Assembly: GCA_021796375.1 (NCBI GenBank)
Contig: JAJYJF010000067.1
Span: 1 to 8,902, forward strand
Length of the DNA stretch: 8,902 bases
Direction of reading: 5' to 3'
From: Chloroflexota bacterium
GTDB lineage: Bacteria > Chloroflexota > Anaerolineae > Anaerolineales > Anaerolineaceae
The position numbers and the translations under genes are program-made. The notes beneath the pieces were generated by a model. That model had not been told where the DNA came from. It did not search any database and saw only the letters and a program-made list of their open reading frames with translations. Positions 5,600 through 8,902 of this stretch are shown in pieces (within the stretch, counting starts at the first letter, position 1; each line of letters starts with the position of its first letter).

Positions 5600-8338
5600 A
5601 TGATATCAAGCCTCACCGGTGCGGAGATTCGCCAATCCTTTATCGACTACTTTGTCGAGAGAGGCCATACCTACGTCCCATCCTCCTCCCTGGTTCCGGG
5701 AGGAGACCAGACCCTGCTGTTCACCAATGCCGGGATGGTTCAGTTCAAAGACGTCTTCCTGGGGACCGACCTGCGGCCCTATAACCGGGCCACCAACTCT
5801 CAGAAATGCATGCGGGTGGCCGGCAAGCATAATGACCTGGAGGATGTCGGGCGGGACGATTCTCACCACACCTTCTTCGAAATGCTAGGGAACTGGTCCT
5901 TCGGCGATTATTACAAAAAAGAAGCCATCGGCTGGGCGTGGGAGCTGCTCACCGGAGTCTGGGGCGTAGACCGGTCTATCCTTTACGCCACGGTTTTCAA
6001 GGATGAAAAAGGCGAAATCCCGACCGATGAAGAGGCCGCAGCGGCCTGGCGCAGCCAGCCCGGGATGTCTCCGGAGCGCGTCCTGTATTTTGGGCGCAAG
6101 GAGAACTTCTGGGAAATGGCGGATACGGGTCCCTGCGGTCCGTGCAGCGAGATCCACATCGACCGCGGCCCGGATGCCTGCGACAAGCAGGGCGTGCCCG
6201 GTCACGTCTGCGCGGTAAACGGGGACTGCAAGCGCTTCCTCGAGATCTGGAACCTGGTGTTCATCCAGTACAACCGGCTGGGGCCGAGCCAGCTCGAGCC
6301 GCTGCCGGCCTGCCACGTGGATACCGGGATGGGGTTCGAGCGCATCGTTTCCATCCTGCAGGGCGTCTCGTCGAACTACAAGACGGACCTGTTCACCCCG
6401 CTGATGGATAAAATCCAGGAGCTGTCGGGGGATAACACGATGCAGCGCGCGGAGCACCTGACGCCCTACCGGGTGATCGCTGACCACGCTCGCGCCGCGG
6501 CGTTTTTGATCGCCGATGGGGTCGTCCCGGGGAACACCGGGCGCAACTACATCTGCCGCATGATCATCCGGCGGGCGGCCCGTTTCGGCAGCAAAATCGG
6601 CCTGGACCAGCCGTTCATCGCCAGGGTCGCGGAGGTGGTGATCAACCACTACGGCCCGGCATATCCGGAGCTCGCCCGCAACCGCACAGCCATCCTGGAA
6701 AACATCACCCGCGAGGAGCGCCGCTTCCGCCGGACGGTCGAGACCGGCCTGAGCCACCTGGACGAGCTCCTGGAGGAGCTGCGCGCCAGTGGGAAGACCG
6801 TGCTGGACGGCGCCAGAGCGTTCGATCTCTACGCTACGCTCGGCCTGCCGCTGGAAATTACCCGCGACATCGCCCGCGAGCAGAACCTGGACGTGGACGA
6901 GGCCGGCTTCCGTAAGGCCATGGAAGCCCACCGCCTGGCTTCAGGCGCCGGGAAGGCTTTTGGAGCGCTGGGTGGGGAAGACGTCGACGTATTCCGCGCC
7001 GTCCTGGCAGACCTGCAGCGGCAGGGCAAGCTGGGGAGTCCGGGCGTGGGCTACAATCCTTATACCGACCTGGAGGTCGAAGAGCCGGTCCTGGCCATCC
7101 TGCAGGAAGGCGTCACCCTTGAGAGGGCTTTCCCCGGAGATCAGGTCGAGGTGATCCTGCCGCGCACCGGTTTCTATGTGGAGTCCGGCGGCCAGGTCTC
7201 GGATACCGGCACGATCGTTTCCGTCAGCGAACCGCGCTGGGAAATTCAGGTTGAGGACGTCCGCAAGCCGGCGGCCGGGGTGATCGTCCATATCGGCAAG
7301 GTCGTCCGCGGCGAGCCAAAAGTCGGCGACCAGGCGATCGCGGCGGTAGACGTCGCCCGCCGGCGGGATATCATGCGCAACCATACCGGCACGCACCTGC
7401 TGCATGCCGAGCTGCACCGGGTGCTCGGCGATCACGCCCGCCAGGCCGGGTCGCTGGTCGCGCCCGACCGCCTGCGGTTCGATTTCACCCACCCGGAAGC
7501 CGTCACCCCGGAGCAGCTCGAGGAAATCGAAGCCGGGGCGAACCGCGCGATCCTGGAGAACTACCGCCTGCACGTCGTCCAGAAGCCGCTCCAGCAGGCG
7601 ATCAGCGAGGGCGCGATGGCCCTCTTCGGCGAGAAGTACGGCGAAGTGGTGCGTACCATCACGATCGGCGAGGGCGATCCGTATTCTTACGAGCTGTGCG
7701 GTGGGACCCACGTCTCCGAGACCGGCGATATCGGCCTCTTCCTGATCACGAGCGAGGGCAGCGCCGCCGCGGGCATCCGCCGCATCGAGGCGGTGACCGG
7801 GCGCGGGGCGTACGATCTCGTGCAGGAGCGCTTCCGCATCCTCAGACAGGCGGCCGGCGCCCTGGGCTCCGGCGTCGATGAGGTGCCGGAGAAAGTCCGC
7901 CAGCTGGAGGAAGTTCTGGGCGAGGCCCGCCGCCAGATCGCGGCCCTGCGCCAGGAAATGGCTTCCGGGATATTCGCCCGCCACCTGGAGAGCGTCCCGC
8001 TGGTGAGCGGGGTGCCGGTGCTGACCGCGACCCTGCCCAATGCCGACGCGGACACCCTGCGCCAGATGGCCGACCGCTTCCGGCAGCGCTACCCGAGCGG
8101 GGTGGTCGTGCTCGGCAGCAGCCAGGCCGGCCGGCCGCTGCTGGTCGCGGCCGTGACGGAAGACCTGGTGAAGCGCGGGCTGCACGCCGGGGAGATCGCC
8201 AAAGCCGCCGCGCAAGTGATTGGCGGTAGCGGCGGCGGGAGGCCAAACTTGGCCCAGGCGGGCGGCAGAGACGCCTCGAAGCTCCAGCATGCGCTCGATC
8301 AGGTGCCCGGGCTGGTGGAAAAACGCCTCAAAAAGTAA
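5600..8338 (+). CDS. alaS: Alanine--tRNA ligase
   Basis: Cytoplasmic class II synthetase that charges tRNA-Ala and removes misattached Ser or Gly. 912 residues against about 875 in E. coli, and apparently complete. The aminoacylation domain has RVAGKHNDLEDVG (72-84), the motif 2 region MLGNWSFGDYY (95-105) and motif 3 DTGMGFER (241-248). The tRNA-recognition region has GNTGRNYICRMIIRRAAR. The editing domain carries the zinc-type set His595, His599, Cys700 and His704 (HTGTH and CGGTH). The C-Ala domain ends with GGSGGGRP (875-882) and AQAGG. An insertion after GPCGPC (Cys179, Cys182) has Cys194, His202, Cys204 and Cys210, a possible extra metal site. Start ATG 5600 has Shine-Dalgarno AAGGAG (5589-5594). 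The gene is monocistronic, with its own promoter and terminator. E. coli AlaRS can repress its own gene; nothing here shows that directly. Confidence 0.99.
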   Translation: MISSLTGAEIRQSFIDYFVERGHTYVPSSSLVPGGDQTLLFTNAGMVQFKDVFLGTDLRPYNRATNSQKCMRVAGKHNDLEDVGRDDSHHTFFEMLGNWSFGDYYKKEAIGWAWELLTGVWGVDRSILYATVFKDEKGEIPTDEEAAAAWRSQPGMSPERVLYFGRKENFWEMADTGPCGPCSEIHIDRGPDACDKQGVPGHVCAVNGDCKRFLEIWNLVFIQYNRLGPSQLEPLPACHVDTGMGFERIVSILQGVSSNYKTDLFTPLMDKIQELSGDNTMQRAEHLTPYRVIADHARAAAFLIADGVVPGNTGRNYICRMIIRRAARFGSKIGLDQPFIARVAEVVINHYGPAYPELARNRTAILENITREERRFRRTVETGLSHLDELLEELRASGKTVLDGARAFDLYATLGLPLEITRDIAREQNLDVDEAGFRKAMEAHRLASGAGKAFGALGGEDVDVFRAVLADLQRQGKLGSPGVGYNPYTDLEVEEPVLAILQEGVTLERAFPGDQVEVILPRTGFYVESGGQVSDTGTIVSVSEPRWEIQVEDVRKPAAGVIVHIGKVVRGEPKVGDQAIAAVDVARRRDIMRNHTGTHLLHAELHRVLGDHARQAGSLVAPDRLRFDFTHPEAVTPEQLEEIEAGANRAILENYRLHVVQKPLQQAISEGAMALFGEKYGEVVRTITIGEGDPYSYELCGGTHVSETGDIGLFLITSEGSAAAGIRRIEAVTGRGAYDLVQERFRILRQAAGALGSGVDEVPEKVRQLEEVLGEARRQIAALRQEMASGIFARHLESVPLVSGVPVLTATLPNADADTLRQMADRFRQRYPSGVVVLGSSQAGRPLLVAAVTEDLVKRGLHAGEIAKAAAQVIGGSGGGRPNLAQAGGRDASKLQHALDQVPGLVEKRLKK

Positions 8339-8362
8339 GCAATACCCGTGATGAAAACTGGA

Positions 8363-8389
8363 GGGGCTCCTCGCAAGGAGCCCCTTTTT
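8363..8389 (+). terminator. Rho-independent terminator of alaS
   Basis: Perfect 9-bp stem GGGGCTCCT (8363-8371) and AGGAGCCCC (8376-8384) with loop CGCA, followed by TTTTT (8385-8389), then ATTT. It begins 25 nt after the alaS stop. In the opposite direction only CCAGTTTT follows the stem, so it would terminate the convergent gene poorly. Confidence 0.92.
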
Positions 8390-8451
8390 ATTTCCCAAAA
8401 TCACCTTCATCAGGAGCAGTTTGGATCGGTTCGCGAGCCGCCTCGACCTGA

Positions 8452-8902
8452 TTACTTCATCTCCATCTTGTGCTGCAAGCGCTCCAGGCGGTGGGTCAGC
8501 TCCGCGAGCGCCTGCCGCCTCAGGTAAGGCGGGAAATTCCGGGCATCGCCGGCGGCCTGCAGCGCGGTCTCCGTCCAGCGGATCGCCTCAGGATAATCCC
8601 GCTGGCGGTGCTCGTAAAACTTGGCCAGCTCCACGCACGCGTCCAGCCGGCCGTGACCGGCCGCCTTCCGCCACAGGTCGACGGCAGAGAGCCAATCCCC
8701 GTTCCGGCGGTAAACCTGGGATAGGCGGTCGATCCCGCTCCAGAAGGCTTCTTCCGGCAGGCCCTGCTCCAGGCCCAGGCGGTAGATCCGGATCGCGTCC
8801 TCCACCCGCCCCAGCTCCTCGTACAGCTTCGCCAGGGCCAGCCGGTCCAGGCCTTCATCGACGAGGTCCCCCAGGGGGTCATCCAGCAGGCGGGCGGTGT
8901 GG
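8452..8902 (-). CDS. TPR-repeat protein, C-terminal part (runs off the right edge)
   Basis: The frame stays open from the TAA at 8454-8452 to the window edge, giving about 150 C-terminal residues; the true start lies outside, and the GTG at 8805 is internal. The visible part is all-helical with TPR-like units: LDRLALAKLYEELGRVEDAIRIYRLGLEQG, FWSGIDRLSQVYRRNGDWLSAVDLWRKAAG, ACVELAKFYEHRQRDYPEAIRWTETALQAAG (each 30-residue unit has a small-residue pattern G/A and an EAI/DAI turn). A final helix is rich in Arg, Gln and Glu. TPRs mediate protein contacts. ELAKFYEHRQRDYPEA resembles the C-terminal tail of YprB-type RNase H-like exonucleases as I recall them, but no nuclease motif is visible here, so that identity is a guess. 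It converges with alaS. Confidence 0.75.
   Translation of the reverse strand, partial: HTARLLDDPLGDLVDEGLDRLALAKLYEELGRVEDAIRIYRLGLEQGLPEEAFWSGIDRLSQVYRRNGDWLSAVDLWRKAAGHGRLDACVELAKFYEHRQRDYPEAIRWTETALQAAGDARNFPPYLRRQALAELTHRLERLQHKMEMK

Noticed and set aside
5885..8410. Two long minus-strand open frames antisense to alaS (5885-6931 and 6941-8410)
   Set aside because: Their translations are low-complexity and match no family; alaS on the other strand is unmistakable, and GC-rich genes commonly leave the antisense frame open.
8414..8440. Imperfect palindrome CGGTTCGCGAGCCG as terminator or operator of the TPR gene
   Set aside because: Only a 5-bp stem with a wobble pair on one strand and a mismatch on the other; no T-tract.
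1..8902. Mobile element, phage, CRISPR or defence island
   Set aside because: No transposase, integrase, terminal repeats, spaced repeats or known defence domain; composition looks even across the window.

Overview
The window reads as ordinary high-GC bacterial chromosome. Several traits suggest Chloroflexota, probably an Anaerolineae-type lineage: a 3D-domain surface protein with a proline-rich linker, a membrane-fused spermidine-synthase-like protein paired with a DUF1461 protein, and a Cys-bearing insertion in AlaRS. This placement is inference from family resemblance; no marker search was possible. I saw no rRNA, tRNA, CRISPR array, insertion sequence or phage gene.

Layout. Positions 1-237 (minus) are the first 79 codons of nuoB (complex I), the first gene of whatever operon continues leftward. 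It has a strong sigma70-like promoter and faces a divergent winged-helix regulator at 371-967 (plus), which carries a C-terminal cysteine set like that of SufR/COG2345 Fe-S regulators. That gene converges, one base apart, with a two-membrane-segment coiled-coil protein at 969-1871 (minus). A 227-bp divergent intergenic region follows, then a secreted 3D-domain (cell-wall-lytic-like) protein at 2099-3154 (plus). Converging with it is a translationally coupled minus-strand pair: a membrane-fused spermidine-synthase-like protein (5548-3917), then a DUF1461 membrane protein (3920-3216) with ATGA overlap. This pair diverges, over only 51 bp, from alaS (5600-8338, plus), which ends in a textbook intrinsic terminator. 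The window closes with the C-terminal part of a TPR-type protein on the minus strand (8452 to beyond the edge).

Functional picture. The only gene grouping with real signal is the coupled pair, which may act together at the membrane in an unknown reaction. The regulator/nuoB divergence suggests redox- or Fe-S-responsive control of complex I, a hypothesis resting on gene arrangement and cysteines. The 3D protein is envelope-related. AlaS is housekeeping. No clearly new multi-gene system is evident. The most useful leads are the regulator-nuoB arrangement, the coupled DUF1461/SpeE-like pair, the AlaRS Cys/His insertion, and apparently leaderless or back-to-back promoters.
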